Assembly: GCF_000729995.1 (NCBI RefSeq)
Contig: NZ_JNFG01000006.1
Span: 1-64,000 of the forward strand
Source: Caballeronia sordidicola
Lineage (GTDB): Bacteria > Pseudomonadota > Gammaproteobacteria > Burkholderiales > Burkholderiaceae
DNA length: 64,000 bases
Direction: 5' to 3'
Both the position numbers and the translations under genes were made by a program. Under the pieces are notes generated by a model. That model was not told where the DNA came from. It saw only the letters and a list, made by a program, of their open reading frames with translations, and made no database searches. Positions 38,114 to 47,943 of this stretch are shown here, piece by piece. Every line of letters begins with the position of its first letter. The first letter of the stretch is position 1.

Positions 38114-38800
38114 GCTGCTCTCCTACTCGGAAAAGTCCCCAAGCAGAAGACGCATCTCCCCCAGCGGGGCAGATACGCCCCGCTGGGGAACAAAAATTAC
38201 TCTCAGTACGAACGCATGCATCCGTACCTAACCAAGTTACTAAGGGTCAGTCAGCCATCTTGCGACGGTAGACCAGACGGAAGTCTGCCCGCTTTCGCGT
38301 GAGGTAATGTCTCAACCCCTATCCGGACCATTACAGCCCGGCATTCGCTTTTTCCGTCCTCCCATACCCGCACAATCGACAGCGTTCCTTGCGGTCCGCC
38401 TGCCAGCCAAACAGCGCCGGCAACCATACGGGCTTGCCACGTTCCCGACATGTCACACGACTGACTTAGGTTCCACCTATTCCCCGACGGTCCAATGACG
38501 ACGTAACCCGACCTTTCAACGAGTTATCCGACCGCACACCATTTTGGTCGATGCCTAACAGCAGCTTTGGCATACATCCTTATCACGAGGTTTATCAGCA
38601 GTTCACTTACATTAACCATATCAGCCAGCCTAGCTCCTCGACCCCATTGCTGCTAGGAGTCTCCAGATGCACGCCTCGCAGCGCACACCTGCCCGAACAT
38701 CCGGGGGCTACGTTGTTGGAGAAGCTTCACACCCCACCGTTACCAGTGACGCATGTCCTCCTAGGCTACTGCTAGTCGTATAGCAGGTTCACTACTCGCG

Positions 38801-39460
38801 CCGGAAATCTGGAACGAGTCGAACAATGACACATCGAGCTTTTCGCTCGTATCGCGTAACGAATCCGTTGCTAAAAGCGCGGGAATTGCAAACATCAATC
38901 CGCCCGGTCGGCGGAGATGAAGCCGCTGACTGGGCGGGTCCTGACGGAAATCAGGCCATTGCAATGCGATCCTCGGTACTGGACGACATACCGAAATCTC
39001 GCCTATGGCGAAACCCAATATGCCCTACCGGGTCTCGCTTCTCTACAAGTTGTTGGCCACAAGGTGCCAACCAATGGTCAGCTTTCGCCGACAAGTCGAT
39101 GCCCCGTAGCGTGGGGCTGACGGACACGAGCATGCGTGTCGCACGAAAGACGTAAGGGTATCGCTAATGACACCGGGAATCAACGTTGGTTCGGAAGATG
39201 CCCGTTTTTCAGGCGCTTTTCGCCTCGTAGCTGCCCGTTATATGCGGCTCGCCAGCGCTTTTTGATTGACGACCGAAAAATAGGACTCGATCATAATTAG
39301 GACTAAACTGAGATACATTTATCCCATTTGGTTGAATAATGACTTCATGCATGGTTTGGGGAGTGGAACCAGCGTCGCCTCTCTCGCGAAGCTCCCACGG
39401 CGCAAAGCCGGCATCATCGCTGTTTGGAGGAGAAAGCAAATCCCCTTGCATGCCTCGTGG
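38801..39460. other. Unassigned region between the intron and maeB
   Basis: About 660 bp with mixed base composition and several frames open for short distances, but none with a recognisable product or ribosome site. It may be the remains of whatever lay upstream of the ribonuclease gene before intron insertion, or of a decayed gene. It leads into an orphan terminator at 39461. Confidence 0.35.
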
Positions 39461-39489
39461 CGTGCCGGATCTTCCGGCACGCTTTTTTT
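39461..39489 (+). terminator. Strong orphan terminator on the plus strand
   Basis: The stem CGTGCCGGA / TTCCGGCACG is followed by a run of seven T. No plus-strand gene lies upstream within 1 kb. It could end a small RNA beginning somewhere in 39330-39440, or be left over from a lost gene. Confidence 0.75.
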
Positions 39490-39578
39490 CGTCCGGGACC
39501 GCGGCAAGCCGCGAGATTCCGGCAGTGATGTCGAGCAGTTGCTCCGTCCATGCCAAGCGAAGATCGCACAAATTAAAA

Positions 39579-39613
39579 GAGGGATTGCGGCTACTCGTCG
39601 CAATCCCTCTTCT
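39579..39613 (-). terminator. Terminator of maeB
   Basis: A perfect 13-bp stem (AAGAGGGATTGCG) has a 9-nt loop and TTTTAATTT on the minus strand, about 90 bp past the maeB stop. Part of the stem sequence (GCAATCCCTCTT) occurs once more at 39615-39626. Confidence 0.8.
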
Positions 39614-39701
39614 GCAATCCCTCTTCCCGGAGTTCTACTCGAACCCGCCACCCCTGCGCGTGTTCAGATCCCGCGGGTTTTACCCCGCGAGCTTTGAACC
39701 C

Positions 39702-42008
39702 TTACCGCGCCACGGCCGTGGCGTCCGCCACCAGCAACGCCGTCATGTTGACGATCCGGCGCACCGTAGCCGAGGCCGTCAGCACATGCACCGGCTGAGC
39801 CGCGCCCAGCAGCATGGGCCCAATGGCAATGTTATTGCCGGCCGCCGTCTTTAGCAGGTTGTACGAGATATTCGCGGCATCAATATTCGGCAGTACGAGC
39901 AAATTCGCGTCGCCCACCAGCGTGGACTCCGGCAGGACTTCGCGGCGCAGGTTGGCATCCAGCGCCACGTCGCCATGCATTTCGCCGTCTACGTCCAGAT
40001 CCGGCGCACGCTCGCGCAGCAATGCCAGCGTGTCGCGCATCTTAATGGCTGTCGGCGCGTTGCTGGTACCGAAGTTCGAATGCGACAGCAGCGCGATTTT
40101 CGGCACGATACCGAAACGGCGCACTTCTTCCGCCGCCATGATCGTGATTTCGCAAAGCTGCTCGGGGGTGGGGTCTACATTCACGTGCGTGTCGACAATG
40201 AAAATCTGCCGGCCCGGCAGCACCAGCGCGTTCATTGCCGCATAGACGCTGCAGCCTTCCTTCTTGCCGATCACCTGATCGACGAAATGCAGATGCCGGT
40301 GCGTCGTGCTGATCGTGCCGCAGATCATGCCGTCCGCTTCGCCCTTCTTGACCAGCATCGCGCCGATAAGCGTAGTACGGCGGCGCATCTCCAGCTTCGC
40401 CATCTGCGCGCTGATGCCCTTCCTGGCCATCATGGTGTGGTACGTCTGCCAGAAGTCGCGATACCGCTCGTCGTGGTCCGTATCCACAACGGTGAAATCC
40501 ACGCCCGCCGTCAAACGCAAACCGTACTTCGTGATGCGCTGCGCGATCACGGCCGGGCGTCCGATCAGGATCGGCTTGGCGATCTTCTCGTCCACCGCGA
40601 TCTGCACGGCGCGCAGCACGCGCTCCTCTTCGCCTTCGGCGAACACAATGCGCTTCTTGTCCGGCTCCACGCTGCGGGCAAGCTGGAATACGGGCTTCAT
40701 GGTCGTGCCGCTGTGATAGACGAACTGCTGCAAATGCTGTTCGTAGGCGTCCATGTCTTCAATAGGACGCGTGGCCACGCCTGACTCCATCGCGGCCTTG
40801 GCCACGGCGGGTGCGATCTTCACGATCAAGCGTGGATCGAACGGTTTCGGAATCAGGTACTCGGGACCAAACGACAAGTCCTGGATGCCGTAAGCGGTAG
40901 CCACGATATCGCTTTGTTCCTGCCGCGCCAGTTCCGCGATCGCGTTCACCGCGGCAATTTCCATCTCGCGCGTGATCGTGCTTGCACCGGCGTCGAGCGC
41001 GCCGCGGAAAATGAACGGGAAACAAAGGACGTTGTTGACCTGATTCGGGTAGTCCGTACGGCCCGTAGCAAGCACTGCATCCGGGCGCACTTCCAGCGCG
41101 AGTTCCGGCAGGATTTCCGGCGTCGGGTTGGCGAGCGCTAGAATCAGCGGCTTTTGTGCCATGCCCTTGACCATCTCCTGCTTCAACACTCCGCCGGCAG
41201 ACAGGCCGAGGAACACGTCAGCGCCTTCCATCACGTCGGCGAGCGTACGCGCCGAGGTTTCGCGCGCAAAACGTTCCTTGTCAGGGTCCATCAGTTCGAC
41301 GCGGCCCTTGTAGACCACGCCGGCCAGGTCGGTCACGATGATGTTTTCGAGCTTCATGCCGAGTTCAACCAGCAGGTCCAGGCAGGCCAGGGCTGCCGCG
41401 CCCGCGCCCGAGGCAACCAGCTTCACTTCTTCAATCTTCTTGCCGACCACGACCAGGCCGTTGGTAAGAGCCGCCGCGACCACGATTGCCGTGCCGTGCT
41501 GGTCGTCGTGGAAAACCGGGATCTTCATGCGCTTGCGGCATTCCCGCTCCACGATGAAGCAATCCGGCGCCTTGATGTCTTCCAGATTGATGCCGCCGAA
41601 CGTGGGCTCCAAAGCGCAGATCACATCGACGAGCTTCAGCGGGTCCATCTCGTTCAGCTCGATGTCGAACACGTCGATACCGGCGAACTTCTTGAACAGC
41701 ACCGCCTTGCCTTCCATGACCGGCTTCGACGCGAGCGGGCCGATATTGCCAAGCCCGAGCACCGCGGTGCCGTTCGTCACGACGCCGACCAGGTTGCTGC
41801 GCGCGGTAAAACGCGCGGCATTCAGCGGATCGGCGACGATTTCCTCGCACGCGAAAGCCACGCCCGGTGAATAGGCCAGCGCGAGATCCCGCTGGTTAAT
41901 CATCTGCTTGGTGGGGGCAATCGCGATTTTGCCGGGAGTCGGAAACTCGTGGTAATCGAGCGCGGCTTCGCGGAGTTTGGCTTTGGCGTTATCGGCTGGA
42001 GTGGTCAT
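39702..42008 (-). CDS. maeB: NADP-dependent malic enzyme with phosphotransacetylase-like domain
   Basis: 768 residues from ATG 42008 (MTTPADNAKAKLREAALDYH); an upstream in-frame ATG adds an atypical 36 residues. The N-terminal ~430 residues are malic enzyme: LALAYSPGVAFACEEIVADP, VVTNGTAVLGLGNIGPLASK, PVFHDDQHGTAIVVAAALTN. The C-terminal ~330 residues are phosphotransacetylase-like (KRIVFAEGEEERVLRAVQIA; ADGMICGTISTTHRHLHFVD) and in this enzyme class serve in acetyl-CoA control rather than catalysis. It decarboxylates malate to pyruvate with NADPH formation. It is divergent from thiL. Confidence 0.96.
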   Translation of the reverse strand: MTTPADNAKAKLREAALDYHEFPTPGKIAIAPTKQMINQRDLALAYSPGVAFACEEIVADPLNAARFTARSNLVGVVTNGTAVLGLGNIGPLASKPVMEGKAVLFKKFAGIDVFDIELNEMDPLKLVDVICALEPTFGGINLEDIKAPDCFIVERECRKRMKIPVFHDDQHGTAIVVAAALTNGLVVVGKKIEEVKLVASGAGAAALACLDLLVELGMKLENIIVTDLAGVVYKGRVELMDPDKERFARETSARTLADVMEGADVFLGLSAGGVLKQEMVKGMAQKPLILALANPTPEILPELALEVRPDAVLATGRTDYPNQVNNVLCFPFIFRGALDAGASTITREMEIAAVNAIAELARQEQSDIVATAYGIQDLSFGPEYLIPKPFDPRLIVKIAPAVAKAAMESGVATRPIEDMDAYEQHLQQFVYHSGTTMKPVFQLARSVEPDKKRIVFAEGEEERVLRAVQIAVDEKIAKPILIGRPAVIAQRITKYGLRLTAGVDFTVVDTDHDERYRDFWQTYHTMMARKGISAQMAKLEMRRRTTLIGAMLVKKGEADGMICGTISTTHRHLHFVDQVIGKKEGCSVYAAMNALVLPGRQIFIVDTHVNVDPTPEQLCEITIMAAEEVRRFGIVPKIALLSHSNFGTSNAPTAIKMRDTLALLRERAPDLDVDGEMHGDVALDANLRREVLPESTLVGDANLLVLPNIDAANISYNLLKTAAGNNIAIGPMLLGAAQPVHVLTASATVRRIVNMTALLVADATAVAR

Positions 42009-42255
42009 GAGGCGTCGGTCTGAAGGCAAGATTAGAATAGAAGTTCGAATGCATTGTAGCGCCAATCGACGGGCTCTCCGGATGGCTATACCGGCAATTC
42101 GCGGCGCATAGCCCACTTGGACAAGGCCTGGAAAAGCAGCATGACCGCCACGCCGGCAGCGGGTTCACGCCGCAAAATTCCCTTATTGAGATGAAACGCG
42201 CGTCAACAGACGCACATCGTCTCTTACTCTCTTCCTCGACATTGCCGGATCGCTG

Positions 42256-43302
42256 ATGCTCTCAGAGTTTTCCCTGATCGACCGATATTTCTCCCAGCCC
42301 GCTGCCGCGTTCCCGGCAACGGACGACGAGCCGAAGGCGACGCTCGGCATCGGCGACGACTGTGCGCTGCTCGCCCCGAAGCGCGGCGAGCACCTGGCAA
42401 TCTCCACCGACATGCTGGTCTCGGGCCGCCATTTTTTCCCCGATGTCTCGCCGTGGTCGCTGGGTTACAAGGCGCTGGCAGTGAACCTCTCGGACCTTGC
42501 CGCCATGGGCGCGAAGCCGCGCGCGTTCACCCTTGCGTTATCGATGCCGAAAGCCGATGAAAGCTGGCTCGAAGCATTCAGCAGCGGTCTCTTCCAAATG
42601 GCGAAGCAGCACGGCTGCGAGCTGATTGGCGGCGATACCACCAGCGGCCCGCACGTGTGCATCAGCATTACTGTATTCGGCGATGTCCCGGCCGCGCAGG
42701 CGCTGCGTCGCGACGCAGCGCGCCCGGGCGACGACATCTGGGTGTCCGGCGTGCTCGGCGGCGCGCGAGCCGGGCTCGGTATCCGCCGCGGCGAATGGTC
42801 GATGAAAGATCCTGCCGACGAAGCTATCGCAATCAAGGCGCTCGAACAGCCGGAACCGCGCGTGGCGCTCGGCATCGCGTTGCGGGGAATCGCGCATGCG
42901 GCCCTCGATATCTCCGACGGTCTCGCCGGCGACCTGCTCCATATCCTGAAGCGCTCGCAGGTGCGGGCGACGGTGAACATCGATCAGATACCGCGCTCCG
43001 GCACCCTCGCCACGCTGCCCGAAACCGCGCAGGTGAATTGCATCGTGGCGGGCGGCGACGACTACGAACTCTGCTTCACCGCGCCGGTCACCGTGAGGGC
43101 CGACATCGAGCGGATCGGAAAGGCGCAGAAAATTTTGTTGACGCGTATCGGTACAATCGAGGGTCTGGCCGCCGAAAGACGAGCGGCTTCCGGCACGTCA
43201 AGCGCGGCCCAAGACCTGCCCCTGCCGCTCATTGGCTGGCGCAACAAAACCGGTCCGGTTTCTCTGCCAGACACAGGCTTCGACCATTTTCATGCAGACT
43301 GA
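42256..43302 (+). CDS. thiL: Thiamine-monophosphate kinase
   Basis: 348 residues. It starts MLSEFSLIDRYFSQPAAAFP. PurM-like ATP-binding marks are LGIGDDCALLAPKRGEHLAI, STDMLVSGRHFFPDVSPWSL, KALAVNLSDLAAMGAKPRAF and GGDDYELCFTAPV. It phosphorylates thiamine monophosphate to the active diphosphate, the cofactor of transketolase encoded 9 kb away. It overlaps pgpA by 11 bp, giving a thiL-pgpA-pncC operon as in many proteobacteria. Confidence 0.96.
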   Translation: MLSEFSLIDRYFSQPAAAFPATDDEPKATLGIGDDCALLAPKRGEHLAISTDMLVSGRHFFPDVSPWSLGYKALAVNLSDLAAMGAKPRAFTLALSMPKADESWLEAFSSGLFQMAKQHGCELIGGDTTSGPHVCISITVFGDVPAAQALRRDAARPGDDIWVSGVLGGARAGLGIRRGEWSMKDPADEAIAIKALEQPEPRVALGIALRGIAHAALDISDGLAGDLLHILKRSQVRATVNIDQIPRSGTLATLPETAQVNCIVAGGDDYELCFTAPVTVRADIERIGKAQKILLTRIGTIEGLAAERRAASGTSSAAQDLPLPLIGWRNKTGPVSLPDTGFDHFHAD

Positions 43303-43828
43303 TCCGATCATCGACACAATCGACGACACACCACGCCCGAAACCATCGCGCCGGACAAGCGCGCGCTTCATGCTGTCGCATCCGCTGCATATCTTGTCAC
43401 TCGGCTTCGGCAGCGGCTTGTCGCCGATCGCGCCCGGCACGGTCGGCACCTTGTTCGCGTGGGCGTCGTTCGTGGTGTTCAACCCGCACCTGACGGTTGC
43501 CGAGTGGGCCGTGCTGATCGCCGTGGGCTTCGTGGCCGGCTGCTGGTTCTGCGGTTTCACGGCGAAGAAAATGGGCATTTCCGATCCGTCGCCGGTGGTG
43601 TGGGACGAGATCATCGCGTTCTGGCTGGTGTTGCTGTTCGTCACGCCGGCCACGTTCACCGGGCAGTTGTGGGCGTTCATCGTGTTCCGTTTTTTCGACA
43701 TGGTGAAACCGCCGCCCATCCGATATTTCGACCGCCAGTTGAAAGGCGGTTTCGGCATCATGTTCGACGACATTGCCGCTGCGTTCTTCACGCTGCTCGT
43801 GATCGCGCTATGGCGCATGACCATTTGA
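43292..43828 (+). CDS. pgpA: Phosphatidylglycerophosphatase A
   Basis: 178 residues from ATG 43292 (MQTDPIIDTIDDTPRPKPSR), overlapping the thiL end. The PgpA pattern is clear: HILSLGFGSGLSPIAPGTVG near the start, DPSPVVWDEIIAFWLVLLFV with acidic residues, and FRFFDMVKPPPIRYFDRQLK. Membrane helices fill the rest. It removes phosphate from phosphatidylglycerol phosphate in the inner membrane during phospholipid synthesis. Confidence 0.95.
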   Translation: MQTDPIIDTIDDTPRPKPSRRTSARFMLSHPLHILSLGFGSGLSPIAPGTVGTLFAWASFVVFNPHLTVAEWAVLIAVGFVAGCWFCGFTAKKMGISDPSPVVWDEIIAFWLVLLFVTPATFTGQLWAFIVFRFFDMVKPPPIRYFDRQLKGGFGIMFDDIAAAFFTLLVIALWRMTI

Positions 43829-43894
43829 TTTCTTTGCTGAAACCCGCCGTGCCTGCATCTCACGTTTCCGACCGCCCCCACCCGAGGCTTTGCC

Positions 43895-44395
43895 ATGGCT
43901 ACCGATAAAGTCGTCCACCAGCTCGCCATCCGTGCCGGCAATAAATTGCGCGACGAGCGGCTGATGCTCGCGACCGCCGAATCGTGCACCGGCGGCATGG
44001 TCGCCGCCGCCATGACCGATATTTCCGGCAGCAGCGCGTGGTTCGAGCGCGGTTTTGTCACCTATTCGAACCTGGCGAAGACCGAGATGATCGGCGTGCC
44101 GGCCGACATGATCGAGCGCCACGGCGCGGTCAGCGAACCGGTTGCCAAAGCCATGGCGGAAGGCGCGCTGAGGAATAGCCGGGCGCAGGTGTCGCTGTCG
44201 ATCACCGGTGTGGCCGGACCGGGCGGCGGCACGGAAACGAAGCCCGTCGGCATGGTGTCTTTTGCATGGAGCAACCGCTTGCACACGGCGGTCGAGACGC
44301 AGCAATTCAAGGGCGATCGCGAGCAGATTCGCACGCAGGCGACGGCGTTCGCCCTGCGCGGCTTGCTGGAACTATTGGAACGCAGGGAACGGTGA
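43895..44395 (+). CDS. pncC: Nicotinamide-nucleotide amidohydrolase (CinA C-terminal family)
   Basis: 166 residues, a stand-alone CinA C-terminal domain. Motifs are LMLATAESCTGGMVAAAMTD, SGSSAWFERGFVTYSNLAKT and VSLSITGVAGPGGGTETKPV. PncC turns nicotinamide mononucleotide into nicotinate mononucleotide to recycle NAD. It follows pgpA by 66 bp on the same strand. Confidence 0.93.
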   Translation: MATDKVVHQLAIRAGNKLRDERLMLATAESCTGGMVAAAMTDISGSSAWFERGFVTYSNLAKTEMIGVPADMIERHGAVSEPVAKAMAEGALRNSRAQVSLSITGVAGPGGGTETKPVGMVSFAWSNRLHTAVETQQFKGDREQIRTQATAFALRGLLELLERRER

Positions 44396-44467
44396 GTAGA
44401 CGGTGATCGAGCGGATGGCGGCAAGACAGGGTGAGACAGGAACGGCCATGCACGGGCGGGGTTGCTG

Positions 44468-47400
44468 ATGCCGGCGTTTGTGTATGACACGGCTCAAATC
44501 ATCAAATGGCTCGGCTCGCATACCGTTGCGAAGGCGCGCGGCTATGTGGACGAGGTGAAACGGCTGCACTGGGATGAAGACGTACTGCGCGCCAGCGTCC
44601 AGGGCACGCAACGCCAGCCTTATACCGTGGAGGTGATGTTCAGCGACAACCACGGCAAGATTTCCGCGCGAGGCCATTGTTCGTGCCCGGTCGGATTCGG
44701 CTGCAAGCACGCTGCCGCCGTGTTGCTCGCGAGCGCCGCGGACAGGCCGCGCGAGTCCGAAAGCGTGCGCCCGGAAGTGGCGGGCTGGCTTGAAGGATTC
44801 CGCTCGCGTTTCGCCTCCACTCGAAGCGCCTCCGCGAAAAAGCCCGGCGAGTCGGCCGGTGCGCTGGCACTCGTTTATGTGCTGGGAACGTCGCGCATCA
44901 TGCGCACCGCCGAAGTCGCGCTGCATAAGGTGCGGCTCAGTCCCGAGGGTTCGTTCCAGACCCTGGACCGGCCGTGGACCAACCTGGACGCGGCGCTTGT
45001 CAAGCAGCCGAAGTTCGTCAGCGATGAAGACATGAGCATCGTGCGGGGACTCGTCATTGGACGGTCCCGCAACGATTTCGGCGGCTTCGGGCTCCACGGC
45101 GAAGAAGGCGCGGATCTGCTACAGCGCATGCTGGCGACGGGACGGTTGTTCAGCGCCATGCCGGCCGACCACGACGCCTCGGAGCCGCGCCAGCCGCTGC
45201 GTGAAGGTGAGCAACGGCCAGGACGAATCGAGTGGACGCCCGATCCGGACGATCGCGTGCGTCCCGTGCTGCAAACGGAACCGCCCGCCACGTTGGTCAT
45301 TCCCACCGAACCGCTGTGGTTCGCCGACGCGCAAACACGTGAAGCGGGCATCGTCGATATGCCGCAACCCGCGCGGCAACTGGCCGATTATTTGTCGATG
45401 CCGCCCATCTCGCTCGCCGAAGCGCCGCTGGTCAGCGCGATGCTGCGTGAAGTCGACTCCGACCTGCCCCCGCCGCCGGAGCCGGAAACGCTGAACGTGC
45501 GAATTATCGATACGGAACCGGTGCCGGTGCTCGTGCTCGACACACGGCCGGTCAATAGCAGTTGGCGTCCCCGCGACGAACGCACCGCCGCGAACGTGCT
45601 CGACTTTGCCATCGTGAGTTTCGATTACGACGGTTTCAACATTGACCCCACGCGCGCCACCACGGTCATGCGCGCCGCGTCCGGCGAGATGGTTCAGGTG
45701 AGGCGCCGTCACGACGTGGAAGCGCGTTACCTGGCCGCGCTCTACGATCTCGGCTTCCGCCAGATTCCCTCGCATCAGCGTTTTGGACCCAAGCCCATCC
45801 CGAGCGGCGTGCTTGGCTTGCCCGTGCCCGACGCGTGGGCCGTGTTCACCAACGACGCGCTGCCCGCATTGCGCGAGGACGGCTGGCGCGTGAGCATGTC
45901 GCCGGAATTTCGCTTCGACTTCATTGAGATCGACGACATCCAGGGCAGCGCGCGCCAAGGCACCGACGGTTGGTTCGACCTGGAACTCGGCATTGCCGTG
46001 GGGGACCGTAGCGTTCGGCTCGAACCGCTTCTGGCTGATTTGTTCCAGCGCGACCGGCGCTGGCTGGCAGGCGCCATCGATTCAATTCCCGACGAAGAAG
46101 GCATCGAACTCAAGACGGATCTCGGCGAGCGGTTGCGGGTGCGGGCGGCGCGGATCAAGCCGGTGGTGCGGGTGCTGATCGATCTCTTCGATACCATCGG
46201 CACGCATCCGTTGCGGGTTTCCGAACAGGACGCCGGGCGGCTGGAAGCGCTTAGCAACACGGCCCGCTGGGAGTTCCACGGCGACCTTTCTATTCGCGAG
46301 CTTGCGCAGCGTTTGCAGGAAGGGCCGGGGTTGCGGGAAGTACCCGTGCCGCTTGGTTTGCATGCCGAACTTCGGGGGTATCAGCGCGAAGGGCTGAACT
46401 GGATGCAGTATTTGCGCGAGCGCAATCTGTCGGGTGTTCTCGCCGATGACATGGGTCTCGGCAAAACCGTGCAGGCGCTGGCGCACATCCTGGTCGAGAA
46501 AGAGTCGGGACGGCTGGACCGGCCGGTGCTGGTGGTGTTGCCAACCACGCTGGTTCACAACTGGCGTGAGGAAGCGAAAAAGTTTGCGCCGGATCTGCGA
46601 GTGCTGGACCTGCATGGGCCGCAACGCAAGGAACGGTTCGATCAGATTGGCGAACACGATCTCGTGCTGACCACGTACCCGCTGCTGTGGCGCGATCAGG
46701 CGATGTTGTCGCTGCATGAGTACCACCTGCTGATCCTTGATGAAGCGCAGATTGTGAAGAACGTCGCGACCAAGGCGGCGAAGGGTATCCGCGATTTAAG
46801 CGCGCGACATCGGTTGTGCCTGACTGGAACGCCGTTGGAAAACCACCTCGGTGAGCTGTGGGCGCAATTCGATTTCTTGCTGCCCGGTTTCCTTGGGACA
46901 CAGAAGGATTTCACGAAGCGTTGGCGCACACCGATCGAAAAATACGATGACCCGGTGCGGCGAGATTTGCTGGTTCGCCGGATTCGGCCGTTCATGCTGC
47001 GTCGAAGGAAGGATGAGGTCGCGAAGGAATTGCCGCAGAAAACGACCATTGTGCGGACCGTGGCGCTCGAGGGCGCACAGCGCGACCTGTACGAAACCGT
47101 GCGGATCGCGATGCAGGAAAAAGTGCGGATGGCCGTCGCGGACCAGGGTTTGGCGCGCAGCCATATTGTCGTGCTCGAGGCGTTGCTGAAGTTGCGGCAG
47201 GTTTGCTGCGATCCGGCGTTAGTGAAGCTGGCGCGGGCTGGGCGTATGGAAGAATCGGCGAAGCTCGATTTATTGCTCGATATGCTGCCGGAGTTGCTTG
47301 AGGAAGGGCGTAGGGTGCTGCTGTTTTCGCAGTTCACCGGGATGCTGGCGATTATTGCTGCCGCACTCGATGAAGCCGGGCTGCCGTACGTCACATTGAC

Positions 47401-47773
47401 GGGCGATACGACTGATCGGATCACGCCGGTGACGCGTTTTCAGGACGGCGAGGTGCCGTTGTTCTTGATCAGCCTGAAGGCGGGAGGCGTGGGGTTGAAT
47501 CTGACCGCTGCGGACACGGTGATTCATTACGATCCGTGGTGGAATCCGGCGGCGGAGAATCAGGCGACGGATCGGGCGCATCGGATTGGGCAATTGAAAC
47601 CGGTGTTCGTCTATAAGCTGATTGTGGCGGGGAGTATTGAAGAACGGATTGTGGCCATGCAGGGCCGCAAAGCCGCTCTCGCCGATAGTATCTTGCGTGA
47701 GGACGCGGCCGGGGCAGCGAAGTTTTCTGCCGAGGATATTGAGGCGCTGCTGGCGCCCATGCCGGTGGTTTGA
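44468..47773 (+). CDS. SWIM zinc-finger SNF2-family helicase
   Basis: 1101 residues from ATG 44468 (MPAFVYDTAQIIKWLGSHTV). The N-terminal SWIM zinc finger is at about 67-85 (GHCSCPVGFGCKHAAAVLLA). A central region of ~550 residues without recognised motifs follows (SNF2_assoc-like). The C-terminal SNF2 ATPase has motif I LADDMGLGKTVQAL, motif II LLILDEAQIVKN, GTPLENHLGELW, and the second helicase lobe with VLLFSQFTGMLAII, LKAGGVGLNLTAADTVIHYD and ATDRAHRIGQ. These ATPases translocate on duplex DNA. Bacterial SWIM/SNF2 proteins may act on RNA polymerase recycling or DNA repair, but the exact job is not known. It is a single-gene unit, 72 bp after pncC. Confidence 0.92.
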   Translation: MPAFVYDTAQIIKWLGSHTVAKARGYVDEVKRLHWDEDVLRASVQGTQRQPYTVEVMFSDNHGKISARGHCSCPVGFGCKHAAAVLLASAADRPRESESVRPEVAGWLEGFRSRFASTRSASAKKPGESAGALALVYVLGTSRIMRTAEVALHKVRLSPEGSFQTLDRPWTNLDAALVKQPKFVSDEDMSIVRGLVIGRSRNDFGGFGLHGEEGADLLQRMLATGRLFSAMPADHDASEPRQPLREGEQRPGRIEWTPDPDDRVRPVLQTEPPATLVIPTEPLWFADAQTREAGIVDMPQPARQLADYLSMPPISLAEAPLVSAMLREVDSDLPPPPEPETLNVRIIDTEPVPVLVLDTRPVNSSWRPRDERTAANVLDFAIVSFDYDGFNIDPTRATTVMRAASGEMVQVRRRHDVEARYLAALYDLGFRQIPSHQRFGPKPIPSGVLGLPVPDAWAVFTNDALPALREDGWRVSMSPEFRFDFIEIDDIQGSARQGTDGWFDLELGIAVGDRSVRLEPLLADLFQRDRRWLAGAIDSIPDEEGIELKTDLGERLRVRAARIKPVVRVLIDLFDTIGTHPLRVSEQDAGRLEALSNTARWEFHGDLSIRELAQRLQEGPGLREVPVPLGLHAELRGYQREGLNWMQYLRERNLSGVLADDMGLGKTVQALAHILVEKESGRLDRPVLVVLPTTLVHNWREEAKKFAPDLRVLDLHGPQRKERFDQIGEHDLVLTTYPLLWRDQAMLSLHEYHLLILDEAQIVKNVATKAAKGIRDLSARHRLCLTGTPLENHLGELWAQFDFLLPGFLGTQKDFTKRWRTPIEKYDDPVRRDLLVRRIRPFMLRRRKDEVAKELPQKTTIVRTVALEGAQRDLYETVRIAMQEKVRMAVADQGLARSHIVVLEALLKLRQVCCDPALVKLARAGRMEESAKLDLLLDMLPELLEEGRRVLLFSQFTGMLAIIAAALDEAGLPYVTLTGDTTDRITPVTRFQDGEVPLFLISLKAGGVGLNLTAADTVIHYDPWWNPAAENQATDRAHRIGQLKPVFVYKLIVAGSIEERIVAMQGRKAALADSILREDAAGAAKFSAEDIEALLAPMPVV

Positions 47774-47779
47774 GTTGGC

Positions 47780-47935
47780 ACTCGGGGTTAGCGGTTTGGG
47801 GGTTTTGGGGTTGGCCGGGGAGTGGTCTGGGGTTGATGCCGGGGTGCTAGGTTCTGGGGGTAGCGGTCGGGGTTGATGCCGGGGTGCCAGGTTCCAGGGT
47901 TAGCGGTCTGAGTCAATGCCGGGTTGCTGCTTTCG
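47780..47935. repeat. G-rich imperfect tandem repeats downstream of the helicase gene
   Basis: About three imperfect units near 50 bp occur, recognised by GGTTGATGCCGGGGTGC (47841 and 47873), GTCAATGCCGGGTTGC (47912) and repeated TAGCGGT spacers. The plus strand is very rich in G. A matching C-rich version seems to follow the right arm of the long inverted repeat (about 48665-48715). Confidence 0.6.
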
Positions 47936-47943
47936 GCGTTGGT

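Larger units (their letters stand above)
36315..38800 (-). mobile_element. Group II intron with encoded reverse transcriptase (5' edge approximate)
   Basis: The 3' end is well marked. A domain V hairpin lies at 36355-36389, and a domain VI stem then ends in the sequence CCCTAC, giving a 3' terminus of AC at about 36315. The maturase frame fills the loop of domain IV. The 5' edge is not settled. GTGYG-type starts on the minus strand occur at 38539 (GTGTGCGG) and about 38693 (GTGTGCGC), but structured, intron-like sequence seems to continue to about 38800, including a tight hairpin CTGCTA-TACGAC-TAGCAG. A 12-bp perfect stem (38159-38188) just before the maturase start is probably part of domain II-IV. 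Such introns splice as RNA and move by reverse splicing with the encoded protein. Confidence 0.8.

Noticed and set aside
39209..39571. A 120-residue minus-strand frame downstream of maeB
   Set aside because: It crosses the orphan terminator, lacks a ribosome site, and shows no family motif.
39640..39700. A tRNA-like TTCGAACCC-type stretch downstream of maeB
   Set aside because: No acceptor, D or anticodon stem can be completed around it.
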